Below, piece after piece: positions 43,198-52,886 of a stretch of DNA of 57,212 nt. Location of the stretch: NCBI RefSeq assembly GCF_004340685.1, contig NZ_SLUN01000037.1:1-57212 (forward strand). The letters are read 5' to 3'. How positions within the stretch are numbered: position 1 is the first letter of the stretch; every line of letters starts with the position of its first letter. A program made the position numbers and the translations under genes. Below the pieces are notes generated by a model, which was not told the DNA's origin, did no database searches, and saw only the letters and a program-made list of their open reading frames with translations. This DNA comes from Hydrogenispora ethanolica (GTDB lineage Bacteria; Bacillota; UBA4882; UBA8346).

Positions 43198-43611
43198 TCA
43201 GTGGAGCGGGTCGGCGCTGTCGCGCCGCCCGGCGCGGCGGCCGGCTTCGGAATGGACTTTGGGCAAACGGACTTCCAGAAAGCCGTCGTGATACCGGAGT
43301 GCCGCCTGGTCGGCAACCACTGGGGCCGGGAGTTGCACTGCCTGATAAAAGCCTTCCGAAGGGCGGTTTTCAAATGCGTTGATTCTGCTTTGTAGAATGA
43401 CCTGCCAGGGGCTGACCGACAGCTCCAGATCCTCCCGCCGGACTCCGGGAATATCCACAATCAGCACCACTTCCCGCTCATTTTCGTGCAAATCGATGAA
43501 CGGCGCGACATCCCGTTGGAGCAGGTCGTTGAAGAAGCGCGGTGTGAAAGAATGCAAGGCATGGCTGTTCCAAATATCATGATGACGGGTGAACCAGTCT
43601 TTGTACTCCAT
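43198..43611 (-). CDS. small heat-shock protein Hsp20 family
   Basis: 137 residues on the minus strand, converging on the DNA repair operon. The alpha-crystallin domain is seen from about residue 37: DLHENEREVVLIVDIPGVRREDLELSV, then FYQAVQLPAPVVADQAALRYHDGFLEVRLPK at 87-117. It holds unfolding proteins in a refoldable state. The genes for DnaJ-type and ClpB chaperones start 600 bp away on the other strand, so this is a heat-shock locus. The start ATG has GGAGG just upstream (43613-43621 on the minus strand). Confidence 0.88.
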   Translation of the reverse strand: MEYKDWFTRHHDIWNSHALHSFTPRFFNDLLQRDVAPFIDLHENEREVVLIVDIPGVRREDLELSVSPWQVILQSRINAFENRPSEGFYQAVQLPAPVVADQAALRYHDGFLEVRLPKVHSEAGRRAGRRDSADPLH

Positions 43612-44211
43612 CGGAGCCTCCTCTGGAAATTGGGGGAATCCTAAGCCATGGGCCGTCTTTGACGTCTATAGCTTTTTCATTGCGGAATACGCTATTCTGG
43701 CAGTTTGCGGAAGGCGGAGTGCGCTTCGACGAAGCCGGTACCATTCGCCCCTAAATTAACCAGTTTGTAACCGGACCGGCGGAACCTCTAGAGGCTTCCG
43801 AACGTTTACATAAATAAAGGAAATCGATCCAGGTTTTTTGTTCGGAGCATGCAATCCGTATGCTATATAGGATAAAATAAATTTTTGGACGAAAGATTTG
43901 CATTCCTCGACCGGCTTTAGAAGCCATGAGATAAAGTCTCTTTCCAACCGATTCAGTACGAAAAGGTTTGAAAATCGACTTTATCACTTGCTTCTCTGAG
44001 CTTTTGTATTCACCCTGGCCTTTGGACAGGGCTTATCACAATGCTTTTAGAGACATTAGGAATTGAATTCAACTTATGACGGGAACGCGTCATATATAAG
44101 AGTAGGAGTTTTGCTTCATTCAGTTCCGGCCGGGAAGCATCGGGTAGGATACGACGATGGGCCGCGGGTGTCCGGGACGGAATGAAGCAATGAGAACTGA
44201 GGTGAGCGGTC
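43612..44211. other. 600-bp divergent control region of the heat-shock locus
   Basis: No gene is seen. It must hold the promoters for Hsp20 (leftward) and dnaJ-clpB (rightward). It contains a repeat copy at 43915-44050 and a TGACG ... CGTCA palindrome near 44079-44094. No CIRCE element (TTAGCACTC-N9-GAGTGCTAA) is found, so HrcA control is not supported. Confidence 0.5.
43915..44050 (-). repeat. Intergenic ~137-bp repeat family, inverted copy
   Basis: On the minus strand it reads AAAAGCATTGTGATAAGCCC, then ACAAAAGCTCAGAGAAGCAAG and a final AGACTTTATCTCATGGCTTC. This is clearly related to copy 1 (3428-3565), though more diverged at the ends. It lies in the control region of the heat-shock locus. 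Confidence 0.75.
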
Positions 44212-45162
44212 ATGAAGTTTCGTGATTATTATGAGGTCTTGGGAGTACCGCGCACGGCTTCGGATGATGAGATCAAGAAAGCTTTTCGCCGCCTGGCTCG
44301 CAAATATCACCCGGATGTGAATCCCGGCGACAAATCGGCGGAAGAAAAGTTCAAGGAGGTCAATGAAGCCTATACGGTCCTGTCCGATGCCGAAAAGCGG
44401 CGGCGTTATGATCAATTGGGCCCCAACTGGCAGAACGGGGCCGACTTTACTCCGCCGCCGGGGTGGGAAGGTTTTGATGTCCGGTATGAAAATATGAACG
44501 ATTTCTTCGGTTCCGGCCGCGGGACATATGATTTTAGCGATTTTTTTAACTCCCTGTTTGGGGGCGGAGTATTCGGGGGCAGGGGCGACGGCCGCCGCGG
44601 CAGCGCCCGGCCCACAGCCAGAGGCCAAAACCTCGAGGCGGAACTGCCTTTGACTCTTCAGCAGATCCATCGCGGCGGACCACACCCTTTCATCTATCAA
44701 ACCGGGGAGAAACGCCAGTCCGTGGAGGTTAATATTCCCATCGGCGTCCGGGATGGAACCACCATCCGTTTGGCCGGCATGGGAATGCCTGGGCTGGGAA
44801 GAAGCCCGGCGGGTGATCTGTATTTGCGGGTGAAGGTGCAACCGGATCCCCGCTTCACGCTGAGCGGGCAGGACGATCTGCAGGTCGAGCTGCCTGTCGC
44901 CCCGTGGGAAGCGGTTTTGGGGGCTAAGGTGGCGGTGCCGACCATTGAAGGACGGGTCGAACTGACCGTTCCGGCCGGCTCCCAGGCCGGGCAGCGGATG
45001 CGTTTGCGGGGCCAGGGATTGAGCCGCGGGCAGGGCGGACGGGGTGATCAATACGTGAAATTGAAGATCGTGGTGCCAACCCATCCGACCGCGCGGGAGC
45101 AAGAGCTTTTCACCAGGCTGGCGGCGGAATCCCTGTTCCAGCCGCGGCCCAATGGACCGTAA
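44212..45162 (+). CDS. DnaJ-family co-chaperone (CbpA/DnaJ class II type)
   Basis: 316 residues. The J domain occupies residues 1-68 with the HPD tripeptide at 33-35 (KYHPDVNPG). A glycine/phenylalanine-rich linker follows at 75-135 ([21 protein letters not shown]). Two beta-rich substrate-binding domains complete it. The cysteine-rich zinc finger of DnaJ proper is absent, hence class II. It stimulates DnaK ATPase. The clpB gene follows after 48 bp, so the two disaggregation partners are co-expressed. Confidence 0.9.
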   Translation: MKFRDYYEVLGVPRTASDDEIKKAFRRLARKYHPDVNPGDKSAEEKFKEVNEAYTVLSDAEKRRRYDQLGPNWQNGADFTPPPGWEGFDVRYENMNDFFGSGRGTYDFSDFFNSLFGGGVFGGRGDGRRGSARPTARGQNLEAELPLTLQQIHRGGPHPFIYQTGEKRQSVEVNIPIGVRDGTTIRLAGMGMPGLGRSPAGDLYLRVKVQPDPRFTLSGQDDLQVELPVAPWEAVLGAKVAVPTIEGRVELTVPAGSQAGQRMRLRGQGLSRGQGGRGDQYVKLKIVVPTHPTAREQELFTRLAAESLFQPRPNGP

Positions 45163-45210
45163 CTGAAAGCAGGAAGTGGATAGCAGCAGCCTTAAGGAGG
45201 TTTCGAACCA

Positions 45211-47826
45211 ATGGATATCAACCGCATGACTGAAAAAGTGCAACAAGCGATAAGTGATGCGCAAAATATGGCGGTCCGCCTCAGCCATCAGCAGGTGGAT
45301 GTGGAACACCTGTTTCAAGCCTTACTGGACCAGGACGGCGGCTTGGTGCCCGCGGTTTTCAATAAGGCCGGGGTCGACCCGGCGGCGCTGAACCGCCGGG
45401 TCCGCCAGGAATTGGACAGGTTGCCGAAGGTGACTGTCAGCGGTACGAGCGGCAGCGCTGAACATGTCTATATCACCGGCCGCCTGAACCGGCTCTTCGT
45501 ATCCGCGGAGAGCGAGGCCAAACGGCTGAATGATGAGTACATCTCCGCGGAACACCTGCTGTTGGCCATGACTGCCGACGGCGGGACCAGCGGACGGCTC
45601 CTCAAAGAATTCGGCCTCAGTCGCGACCGGTTGGAGCGGGCCTTGAAAGAGGTCCGGGGCCATCAACGGGTCACCACCCAAAACCCGGAAGCCACTTATG
45701 AAGCCTTGGAAAAATACGGCCGGGATCTTACGCAGTTGGCGGCCGAATCCAGACTGGACCCGGTGATCGGCCGTGATGACGAGATCCGCCGGGTCGTTCA
45801 GGTGCTCTCCCGGCGGACCAAAAATAACCCGGTGCTCATCGGAGAACCGGGGGTCGGCAAGACCGCGATCGTGGAGGGGCTGGCCCAGCGGATCATCCGC
45901 GGCGACATCCCCGACGGCCTCAAGAAGAAACGGGTTGTCTCCCTGGATATGGGGGCCCTGATCGCTGGCGCCAAGTACCGCGGCGAATTTGAGGAACGGC
46001 TCAAGGCGGTCTTGAAAGAAGTTCAGCAATCGGACGGGGGAATCATCCTTTTCATCGATGAGCTGCATACGGTCGTCGGGGCCGGTAGGACCGAAGGAGC
46101 GATGGACGCCGGGAACCTGCTCAAGCCGATGCTGGCCCGGGGCGAGCTGCATTGTATCGGAGCGACCACCTTGGACGAGTACCGGAAGCATATCGAGAAA
46201 GATGCCGCGCTGGAACGGCGGTTTCAGACCGTGCTGGTCGATCAGCCGACCGTCGAAGACACCATTTCCATTCTGCGCGGTTTGAACCAACGTTACGAAG
46301 TCCATCACGGCGTCCGGATCAAAGATGCGGCACTGGTGGCGGCGGCGGTACTCTCCAACCGCTATATCTCCGATCGTTTTCTGCCCGACAAAGCCATCGA
46401 CCTGGTGGACGAAGCCGCCGCCAAGCTTCGGACGGAGATCGACTCGATGCCGACCGAGTTGGACGAATTGCTGCGCCGGGTGATGCAATTGGAAATCGAG
46501 CGGGAAGCGCTGAAAAAAGAGACGGACCCGGCTTCCCGGGAGCGGCTGGAACGGCTCGAAAGGGAACTGGCCAATCTGAAGTCGGAATCGGATGCGCTGA
46601 AGGCGCGGTGGCAGACGGAGAAGGAAGGGGTGCACCGGCTGCGGCAGTTGCGCGAGGCCATCGAGAGCACCAAGGCAGCGGTGGAGCAGGCCGAGCTGCA
46701 ATACGATCTGAACCGCGCCGCCGAGTTGAAATACGGCAAGCTGGCCGGTTTGGAAAAGCAACTTCAGGCCGCGGAGGGACAGCTCTCCCAGGAACAAGGC
46801 GTGGCCCGGATGATCAAGGAGGAGGTCGACGAGGAAGACATCGCCCAGGTGGTCAGTCGCTGGACCGGGATCCCGGTGGCCAAAATCATGGAGGGCGAGG
46901 TTCAAAAATTGTTGAATCTGGAGGAAGAATTACACCGCCGGGTGGTCGGCCAGGATGAAGCGGTGACCGCGGTCGCCGAGGCCGTAATCCGGGCCCGCTC
47001 CGGATTGAAGGATCCCAACCGGCCCATCGGCTCCTTCATCTTTCTCGGTCCCACGGGCGTGGGCAAGACGGAACTTGCCCGGGCTTTGGCTCAGTTCCTT
47101 TTCGATGACGCCAGCACCATGGTCCGGATCGACATGTCCGAGTACCAGGAGAAACATACCGTGGCGCGCCTGATCGGAGCGCCTCCCGGATATGTCGGCT
47201 ATGAAGAGGGCGGCCAGCTGACCGAGGCGATCCGCCGCCGCCCCTATGCAGTGGTCCTGTTTGACGAGATCGAAAAGGCCCATTACGATGTCTTCAACGT
47301 TCTCCTGCAGCTGCTGGATGACGGACGGCTCACCGACGGGCAAGGCCGGACCGTTGATTTTAAGAATACCATTATCATCATGACCTCGAATATCGGCAGC
47401 CAGCGAATTCTGGAGTATGAGGGAGCGTTTGCGGGGACCGGTTACGAAGGGATGCGGCAAGCGGTTCTGGAAGAGATGCGCCATCATTTTCGGCCGGAAT
47501 TTCTGAACCGGGTCGATGAGACCATTGTTTTCCATTCGCTCAGTCCAGAACATTTGAAAGCGATCGTGGACATTCATTTGGAAAACCTGCGGCAACGGCT
47601 GGTCGAACGCCAGATCCGTCTGGAACTGACCGAGGCGGCCAAAACGTATTTGGTCAAAACCGGTTACGACCCGCAATATGGGGCCCGCCCGTTAAAAAGG
47701 GCCATTCAAAAAGAGATCGAGACTCCGCTCGGCCGGTTGCTCTTACAAGGGACGGTCCTGAGCGGCCAGCGGGTCGTGGCGGATTACGACACCGGCCGGG
47801 AGGAGCTGACCTTTCGTTCGGAATAA
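45211..47826 (+). CDS. clpB: ClpB protein disaggregase
   Basis: 871 residues, a full-length Hsp100. An N-terminal double Clp repeat (residues 1-145) is followed by the first AAA+ domain with GEPGVGKT near residue 212 and LFIDELHT. The coiled-coil middle domain is at about 410-530 ([20 protein letters not shown]). The second AAA+ domain has [19 protein letters not shown] near 613, and ClpB C-terminal domain completes it. The long middle domain separates it from ClpA and ClpC. It rescues aggregated proteins with DnaK/DnaJ. AAGGAGG (45193-45199) precedes the start. Confidence 0.96.
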   Translation: MDINRMTEKVQQAISDAQNMAVRLSHQQVDVEHLFQALLDQDGGLVPAVFNKAGVDPAALNRRVRQELDRLPKVTVSGTSGSAEHVYITGRLNRLFVSAESEAKRLNDEYISAEHLLLAMTADGGTSGRLLKEFGLSRDRLERALKEVRGHQRVTTQNPEATYEALEKYGRDLTQLAAESRLDPVIGRDDEIRRVVQVLSRRTKNNPVLIGEPGVGKTAIVEGLAQRIIRGDIPDGLKKKRVVSLDMGALIAGAKYRGEFEERLKAVLKEVQQSDGGIILFIDELHTVVGAGRTEGAMDAGNLLKPMLARGELHCIGATTLDEYRKHIEKDAALERRFQTVLVDQPTVEDTISILRGLNQRYEVHHGVRIKDAALVAAAVLSNRYISDRFLPDKAIDLVDEAAAKLRTEIDSMPTELDELLRRVMQLEIEREALKKETDPASRERLERLERELANLKSESDALKARWQTEKEGVHRLRQLREAIESTKAAVEQAELQYDLNRAAELKYGKLAGLEKQLQAAEGQLSQEQGVARMIKEEVDEEDIAQVVSRWTGIPVAKIMEGEVQKLLNLEEELHRRVVGQDEAVTAVAEAVIRARSGLKDPNRPIGSFIFLGPTGVGKTELARALAQFLFDDASTMVRIDMSEYQEKHTVARLIGAPPGYVGYEEGGQLTEAIRRRPYAVVLFDEIEKAHYDVFNVLLQLLDDGRLTDGQGRTVDFKNTIIIMTSNIGSQRILEYEGAFAGTGYEGMRQAVLEEMRHHFRPEFLNRVDETIVFHSLSPEHLKAIVDIHLENLRQRLVERQIRLELTEAAKTYLVKTGYDPQYGARPLKRAIQKEIETPLGRLLLQGTVLSGQRVVADYDTGREELTFRSE

Positions 47827-47999
47827 ACAGAAAAATTGAAACGCTCCGGGCCCGGAGGCAGAGCGATTCCGGGTCCGGTTCTACCGGGGACGACACCCTT
47901 GCAGCCTGGCAGATATTACGAATTACCCGTCGAATAAATGGGGAGTAGCGGGAGAATAATGGGGAGAGGTCCATTAGGCGACCTGTAGGGGTGAAATGA

Positions 48000-49247
48000 T
48001 TGGACAAAAAGGTCTCTCTCACCATTGCGATTTTATGTTTGGTGCCTTTCATCATGGTTTTAGGCAATTCCATGCTCATTCCGGTATTGCCCAGCATTCA
48101 AAAAGAACTTCATGTGAATCTGGTTCAGGTGGGACTGCTGATTACCGTCTTCTCCATACCCGCGGGAATGGTGATTCCCTTTGCCGGGATGCTCTCGGAT
48201 CGAATCGGCCGCAAAAAGGTGATGTTTCCGGCGCTGTTGGTCTATGGGGCAGGCGGAATCCTGGCGGGCTTATTCGCGATATGGTTCAAGGAGCAGGCAT
48301 TCGCCTGGATTGTGGTGGCCCGGGTGATACAGGGCATGGGCGCTGGAGGAACCTATCAATTGAGCATGGCCTTGGCGGGGGATCTGATCCAATCCAATGA
48401 GCGGTCCAAAGTATTGGGTCTGTTGGAGGCCGCCAACGGCATTGGAAAAGTCGTCAGCCCCCTGGCCGGAGCGGCAGTCGCTCTGATTAGCTGGTATACT
48501 CCATTTTTTGTATACGGAGTTTTGGCCATTCCCGTTGCCTTCCTCATCCTGCTGCTGGTGAAGGAGGACACCCAGAAGCTCAAAGAGAAGGTACAGCCGA
48601 TTCCGGAGTATTTAAAAAACTTGCTGACGATCCTGAAACAGAAATGGCTGCCGCTGTCGGTCTCCTTCGGAAGCGGGCTATTGGCGCTTTTTTCCCTTTT
48701 TGGGCTGCTGAGCTTTTATTCGGATATCCTTGAGAAACAATTCAAAATGAACGTCTTTTCCAGAGGTTTGATCCTGGCCATACCGGTCCTGGTGATGGCG
48801 ATCACCGCCTATGTTTTGGGAACGGTCATGCAAAAGCAACTGGCGAAAATTCTTAAATGGGCGGCGGTGACCGGTCTGTTTTTGATAGGAGCCGGGCTCG
48901 TCTTGTTTTGTACGGCCAAAAGCGTCGTTTGGTATACCGCGACCGCCGCGGTTTTAGGGTTGGGAACCGGAGCGGTTCTTCCTTCCCTGAATACGTTGAT
49001 CACCTCCGCCGCGCCCAAGACGGAGCGGGGTTTAATCACCTGCCTTTATGGGACCGTGCGTTTCTTCGGCGTGGCGATCGGCCCTCCACTGTTTGGGTAT
49101 GCCGAAAAGATCTCAAAGCCGCCGGTCTTTTGGAGTACCGCCGGAGTGTGTGTCTTGTTGGGGTTGCTGTTTCTGTTCTTCGTAAACCCGGCCAAAATCA
49201 TCCCCAAAGAGATTCAACAGCAAAGTTCGTCGCAGTCAAAGGGTTGA
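48000..49247 (+). CDS. MFS transporter (drug/metabolite exporter)
   Basis: 415 residues, twelve hydrophobic segments. The start is TTG 48000, since AGGGGTGAA (47987-47995) is at proper distance and the nearby ATG 47997 is in another frame. The loop 2-3 motif GMLSDRIGRKKVMF (motif A) and the GxGAGG segment IQGMGAGGTYQLS support a 12-TM drug-proton antiporter type. No regulator lies next to it. The 170 bp after clpB contain a CTCCGGGCCCGGAG palindrome near 47844-47858 but no clear terminator. Confidence 0.87.
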   Translation: MDKKVSLTIAILCLVPFIMVLGNSMLIPVLPSIQKELHVNLVQVGLLITVFSIPAGMVIPFAGMLSDRIGRKKVMFPALLVYGAGGILAGLFAIWFKEQAFAWIVVARVIQGMGAGGTYQLSMALAGDLIQSNERSKVLGLLEAANGIGKVVSPLAGAAVALISWYTPFFVYGVLAIPVAFLILLLVKEDTQKLKEKVQPIPEYLKNLLTILKQKWLPLSVSFGSGLLALFSLFGLLSFYSDILEKQFKMNVFSRGLILAIPVLVMAITAYVLGTVMQKQLAKILKWAAVTGLFLIGAGLVLFCTAKSVVWYTATAAVLGLGTGAVLPSLNTLITSAAPKTERGLITCLYGTVRFFGVAIGPPLFGYAEKISKPPVFWSTAGVCVLLGLLFLFFVNPAKIIPKEIQQQSSSQSKG

Positions 49248-49317
49248 TTCGGGGATGCTGAGGTTTCCTATTTCATGCCTCGGACTCTGTTAATCCAAGA
49301 AACAGGAGGTGATCACC

Positions 49318-49545
49318 GTGGCCAATCTCAACATGGACTTTCCCATCGTCGGCAAGATTCGGAGTGAACAAATTGCCAGTATCGAACAAGCGGTTCAAGA
49401 ATTGCCGGGAGTCCAAAAAGTAAGGGTGGACTCCGAGCAAAACCATGTCAGCGTGGACTACACTCCGGGACTTGTAACCATCCAGCGGATGAAAGAAGCC
49501 ATTGAGAGTCAGGGGTGCGACGTATCCGACCGCGGCGACGATTAA
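49318..49545 (+). CDS. HMA-fold small protein lacking the CxxC motif
   Basis: 75 residues from GTG 49318, chosen because GGAGGTGATC (49305-49314) is a nearly perfect ribosome site. The sequence has the beta-alpha-beta pattern of heavy-metal-associated domains: IEQAVQELPGVQKVRVDSEQNHVSVDY and RMKEAIESQGCDV. The metal-binding MxCxxC loop is replaced by MDFPIVGKI, so it is probably not a copper chaperone. It could be a regulatory or protein-binding relative. A terminator follows at once. Confidence 0.75.
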   Translation: MANLNMDFPIVGKIRSEQIASIEQAVQELPGVQKVRVDSEQNHVSVDYTPGLVTIQRMKEAIESQGCDVSDRGDD

Positions 49546-49548
49546 TAA

Positions 49549-49580
49549 AGAGAGGGATCAGCCTCTCTTCTATTTTTTTC
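49549..49580 (+). terminator. Terminator after the HMA-like gene
   Basis: AGAGAGG (49550-49556) pairs with CCTCTCT (49563-49569) around GATCAG, followed by TCTATTTTTTT. Confidence 0.8.
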
Positions 49581-49584
49581 GTGT

Positions 49585-49673
49585 CAAAAGCCATGTGATA
49601 AAATCTCTTTCCAATTGGTCCAATCGCTGTGATCCTTCCGGCTTTTTAAGCCGGGTTTATCACAGCTCTTTTA
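49585..49673 (-). repeat. Intergenic repeat family, short tandem copy
   Basis: It begins AAAAGCCATGTGATAAAATC and ends GGTTTATCACAGCTCTTTTA, so both outer ends of the family are kept. The interior is short and different: TTCCGGCTTTTTAAGCCGGG folds on itself. It abuts a full-length copy at 49673. Confidence 0.65.
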
Positions 49674-49804
49674 AAAGCCATGTGATAAAGTCTTTCGAAA
49701 CGGGAATCAGCTTGCAAAAGGAATTAAAACGACTTTATCCCTTGCTTCTCTGAGCTTTTGTGTTCACTCTGGCCTTCGGACAGGGTTTATCACAACGCTT
49801 TTAA
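49673..49804 (-). repeat. Intergenic ~137-bp repeat family, full copy
   Basis: On the minus strand it reads AAAAGCGTTGTGATAAACCC ... ACAAAAGCTCAGAGAAGCAA ... GACTTTATCACATGGCTTTT, very close to copy 1 at 3428-3565 over most of its length. Its left end supplies the TAA stop of the minus-strand gene 49801-50109. Confidence 0.8.
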
Positions 49805-50109
49805 GCGGAACAGCATACCATGCCCAATTTTAAAGAATTCTCGATATTGCCGAAGTCCATCACAAGTTCTCGAATCCAAAGGACCCCCCGGTCGTAATCG
49901 AGGTCAGTCACTTTAAAAATATGCACATCATCGAAGAGATCCGGCCCGGAAACCCCGTGCTCATCTTTGACCCATAATACCGGAATTTTACCTTTCATTC
50001 GTAATCCCAGTTCATCGGTTCCCATAAACCGAAGGTAAACCTCGGTTAGAATGCAGCGGGACTTAATGTGGCCTACTTTCAACATTACTTCTTCTCCGGT
50101 AATCAACAT
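49801..50109 (-). CDS. hypothetical small protein
   Basis: 102 residues on the minus strand. GGGGGTGA lies just before the ATG (about 50114-50121). Family not recognised. The sequence is beta-rich and charged, without signal or membrane segments: GHIKSRCILTEVYLRFMG, VLWVKDEHGV, then FKVTDLDYDRGVLWIRELV. The last codon and stop (GCT TAA) lie in the end of a repeat copy, so the C-terminus (GMVCCSA) may be altered. Start and ribosome site support that it is real. Confidence 0.55.
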   Translation of the reverse strand: MLITGEEVMLKVGHIKSRCILTEVYLRFMGTDELGLRMKGKIPVLWVKDEHGVSGPDLFDDVHIFKVTDLDYDRGVLWIRELVMDFGNIENSLKLGMVCCSA

Positions 50110-50366
50110 CCATTCACCCCCTCATTCAAAAGTCCTTGTTTCATAAATATTACCCTTTCATGTCAAAGGTTCGAAGTCCATGCTTTTCGTGCGAAAGGCA
50201 CAACCGGCCCCGGAAAATTGGCCCGGGGCATAAAATGGCTGTTTTTTCCGGTTTTCTCACCCTTATCCTATGGAGTAAAATAGTGATAACTATCGCGGCT
50301 TCGACCCGGACTTTTCGAGAGCATTTGGTCCAAGCCGAATTCATGATGGAATGGAGCGGATTAAGG

Positions 50367-50870
50367 ATGAAAAAATGGCTGATGGGATTGTTGGTGGCCG
50401 CTTTGGTGATGACCGGTTCTTTGAGTGTTTTGGCCAAACCGCATCGATTTTACGGGAGGCCGGAGAAACCTTATGCCGGCCGCAACCATCGGGTCCGGGA
50501 AGACGCCCGCTATGTCATTCACCGGACGGCCCAAACGATCTACGACGCACAACGCGCGGCTGAATTTGGCCGCCGCTATGACGGTTTGCGGTGGGCCATC
50601 GGTCATCAGCAACGCGCCCGGCAACTGTATGATGATGGGTGGTACCAGGACGCGATCTACCACTCCCTGCGAGCCAGGGATTTCGCGGTCCAAGTCATCC
50701 AGGCAAACCGGGAACGTCCCAGGCGGGAATTGTTCCTGAATGAGACCGAACGCCGTTACAGTCAGAATGCGCCTAAAAAAGATAAGCTCGATATCAAGCT
50801 GGACTTCGCCAAAGTAGGCGATGAGCTGAAATTAGTCCGTTTAAAGCTGGGGCTGGACATTAATCAGTAG
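50367..50870 (+). CDS. hypothetical secreted or periplasmic protein
   Basis: 167 residues from ATG 50367 with GGAGCGGATTAAGG upstream. The longer open frame from 50136 is rejected for lack of a ribosome site. A clear signal peptide (MKKWLMGLLVAALVMTGSLSVLA) precedes a basic, Arg/Tyr-rich helical region (AQTIYDAQRAAEFGRRYDGL, then AIYHSLRARDFAVQVI). A final KLDIKLDFAKVGDELKLVRL segment follows. The middle, with paired AR-rich helices, suggests a small helical bundle. Function unknown. Confidence 0.7.
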   Translation: MKKWLMGLLVAALVMTGSLSVLAKPHRFYGRPEKPYAGRNHRVREDARYVIHRTAQTIYDAQRAAEFGRRYDGLRWAIGHQQRARQLYDDGWYQDAIYHSLRARDFAVQVIQANRERPRRELFLNETERRYSQNAPKKDKLDIKLDFAKVGDELKLVRLKLGLDINQ

Positions 50871-50990
50871 TATCGGAGCGAGAATCTGCCGAAATCTCTG
50901 AACATCTTAACCGCCAAACCTGTATGATATCAGTGACTTGAAGCGCTAACCTTTTTCACGAAACGGGAGAAGGCGAAGGGGTGCGAGTGA

Positions 50991-51131
50991 ATGGCCGATT
51001 CGATGGTTGAGATGGAACGAATGATTATTTCCTTCATGGAAAACATTATGAGATGGGTGGAGCGTTGGCAGGAATTCAAGCGGAAACCGGGGCTGAAATT
51101 TTTGAAGGCGCTGTTAAATTCGCTGATTTAA
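50991..51131 (+). CDS. 46-residue amphipathic protein, twin 1
   Basis: Short frame with a GAAGGGGTG site (50975-50983). The product is Met- and Trp-rich: it starts MADSMVEMERMIISFMENIM and ends KFLKALLNSLI, with the basic middle EFKRKPGLK. The next frame, 23 bp on, is also exactly 46 codons and shares the pattern of a hydrophobic helix, a basic middle and a final LLN motif. There is no signal peptide. Membrane-active peptide, toxin or small regulator are all possible. Confidence 0.5.
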   Translation: MADSMVEMERMIISFMENIMRWVERWQEFKRKPGLKFLKALLNSLI

Positions 51132-51154
51132 TGCTGTGATAGGGATGTGATCCC

Positions 51155-51295
51155 ATGGTTGAACAATCAGTCCATAGAGCACTGGCCATGACTTTTTTTG
51201 AAAGCCTGGTAAATTTCTTGCGCCGGCGTCAAGTGGGCGCAAATCATCTTCCTTCAACCCGAATGTTGCGAATCCTGTTGAATTTGTTTTGGTAA
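51155..51295 (+). CDS. 46-residue amphipathic protein, twin 2
   Basis: ATG 51155 with AGGGATGTGA (51141-51150) upstream, 46 codons. The product runs from MVEQSVHRALAMTFFESLVN through FLRRRQ to MLRILLNLFW. It aligns with twin 1 at the FxE...(W/F) helix and the C-terminal LLN. A strong terminator follows at 51357. The two probably form one transcript. Confidence 0.45.
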   Translation: MVEQSVHRALAMTFFESLVNFLRRRQVGANHLPSTRMLRILLNLFW

Positions 51296-51356
51296 GGTGC
51301 CGATTTTATCACGGGTCGAAGGGAACTCAATTCAGCTATTGGCTGGTACCGGGATG

Positions 51357-51394
51357 AATGCTTGAAAAGACTTTTTCAAGCATTTTTCTTTTTA
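51357..51394 (+). terminator. Terminator after the twin small ORFs
   Basis: AATGCTTGAAAA (51357-51368) pairs perfectly with TTTTCAAGCATT (51373-51384), then TTTCTTTTT. Confidence 0.85.
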
Positions 51395-51447
51395 CGGTTC
51401 CGTTGGGAATTTACGGTTTACTCTCTGACTTACCGTGTTTTTGGCAA

Positions 51448-51476
51448 TTGACTGATAGTCAGTCGATGTTTATAAT
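51448..51476 (+). promoter_or_regulatory. Promoter with TetR operator of the exporter operon
   Basis: TTGACT (51448-51453) and TATAAT (51471-51476) are spaced by 17 bp. The inverted repeat GACTGA-TAG-TCAGTC (51450-51464) lies across the -35 and spacer, the usual place for an autoregulating TetR protein. Confidence 0.85.
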
Positions 51477-51517
51477 AGGAATAACAGCAAGTGTCTGCCA
51501 AAGGAGAGCGAAAAAAC

Positions 51518-52150
51518 ATGACCCGAAATCCCCATTCGATCCCCAAGGATCCGGAGACCCGCAAGCAAGAGATCATCGATGCCGCGCGGGAACTCTTTTT
51601 GACCCAAGGTTTTGAAGCGACCGCGGTCAGTGACATTGTCAAAAAGGTCGGAGTGGCGCAGGGGCTGTTTTATTACTATTTCAAGTCCAAGAATGAACTC
51701 CTGGACGCGGTGGTGGAGCATTTTGCCGAGGATTATCTCGTCGCAATGGAACAAATCGCGGCCGAACCTCAGCTGAACGCCCTTCAAAAATTCCAGACCA
51801 TCTTGGCAGCGATGTTTCAGTTTCAAAAGCAAAATGAGGAGATCATTTATGTAGTCCATGAAAAGAGCAACGAATTGTTGCATCACCGGGTGGAGCATAA
51901 GACATTGGATAAACTGGTCCCGTTATATTTGAGAATCTTGGAGCAGGGAATCCGGGAACAACTCCTCGATCTGAAGTATCCCGGTGAAACCCTGGCGATC
52001 ATCCTGCCCGGACTGGGCCAATATTTTCATGGTCTTCTTGAAGTCTCCCGCACTGACCCGGAGTTATTTCAAGAAAAAATTCACGCCGGTCTGGCGGTAC
52101 TGGAGAAAGCGTTGGGCGCGGCGCCCGGCAGTTTGCAGGTTGAACTGTAA
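51518..52150 (+). CDS. TetR-family repressor of the MacB-like exporter
   Basis: 210 residues from ATG 51518 (AAAGGAGAG at 51500-51508). The helix-turn-helix lies at about 16-62 (QEIIDAARELFLTQGFEATAV, then VAQGLFYYYFKSK). The remainder binds ligand. The ABC ATPase gene follows 25 bp after the stop without a terminator, so regulator and exporter form one operon controlled from the operator at 51450. Confidence 0.9.
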   Translation: MTRNPHSIPKDPETRKQEIIDAARELFLTQGFEATAVSDIVKKVGVAQGLFYYYFKSKNELLDAVVEHFAEDYLVAMEQIAAEPQLNALQKFQTILAAMFQFQKQNEEIIYVVHEKSNELLHHRVEHKTLDKLVPLYLRILEQGIREQLLDLKYPGETLAIILPGLGQYFHGLLEVSRTDPELFQEKIHAGLAVLEKALGAAPGSLQVEL

Positions 52151-52175
52151 CAATTCATGAAGCAGGTGCTGATCC

Positions 52176-52886
52176 ATGGATGAAAATGAAATCATTCGGT
52201 TGGACGACGTGACCAAGGAATACCGGGTGGGCGAGGTGTCGATCAGGGCTGCCGCCGGGATTTCGTTCGCGGTCAACCGGGGCGAACTGACGGTGGTGCT
52301 CGGGCCCAGCGGCGCCGGGAAGAGCACCGTCTTGAATATCATCGGCGGAATGGACCGTCCGACCTCCGGCGCCATCTGGGTCGACGGCAAGAATATCGCC
52401 GCCTATTCCGACCGGGAATTGACGCTCTACCGGCGCAAGCAGATCGGCTTTGTTTTTCAATTCTACAATCTGATGCCCAACCTGACCGCGCTGGAGAATG
52501 TGGAGCTGGCGGCCCAGATCAGCGATGAGCCGTTGAATATCAAAGAAGTGATGGAAGCGGTGGAACTGGGGCAGCGGCTGGACAATTTCCCGGCGCAGCT
52601 CTCCGGCGGCGAACAGCAGCGGGTGGCCATCGCCCGGGCCGTGGCCAAGAACCCGTTATTGTTGCTCTGCGATGAACCCACCGGCGCTTTGGACTACCAA
52701 ACCGGCAAATCCATTCTCAAACTGCTCGCCAAAGTCAACCGGGAAATGAACAAGGCGGTGATGCTCATCACTCACAACGCCGCATTGGCGGCCATGGCCC
52801 ACCGGGTGATCCGGATCAAGAATGGCCGGGTCGAAGGGGTGGCCCGCAATGACCATCCCGAGCCGGTGGAAAGGATCGAATGGTGA
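52176..52886 (+). CDS. ABC transporter ATPase (MacB/LolD type)
   Basis: 236 residues. Walker [10 protein letters not shown] lies near residues 47-55, then the Q-loop [20 protein letters not shown], the signature [14 protein letters not shown] and Walker [13 protein letters not shown]. These match the group that works mechanically with FtsX-type permeases rather than pumping through a channel. Its end overlaps the permease start by seven bases. Confidence 0.93.
   Translation: MDENEIIRLDDVTKEYRVGEVSIRAAAGISFAVNRGELTVVLGPSGAGKSTVLNIIGGMDRPTSGAIWVDGKNIAAYSDRELTLYRRKQIGFVFQFYNLMPNLTALENVELAAQISDEPLNIKEVMEAVELGQRLDNFPAQLSGGEQQRVAIARAVAKNPLLLLCDEPTGALDYQTGKSILKLLAKVNREMNKAVMLITHNAALAAMAHRVIRIKNGRVEGVARNDHPEPVERIEW

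Noticed and set aside
43612-44211. CIRCE/HrcA control of the heat-shock genes
   Set aside because: No TTAGCACTC-N9-GAGTGCTAA element is found on either strand of the interval.
48809-49261. Alternative frames within the MFS gene
   Set aside because: The transporter frame has consistent membrane segments and motif A. The other frames do not.
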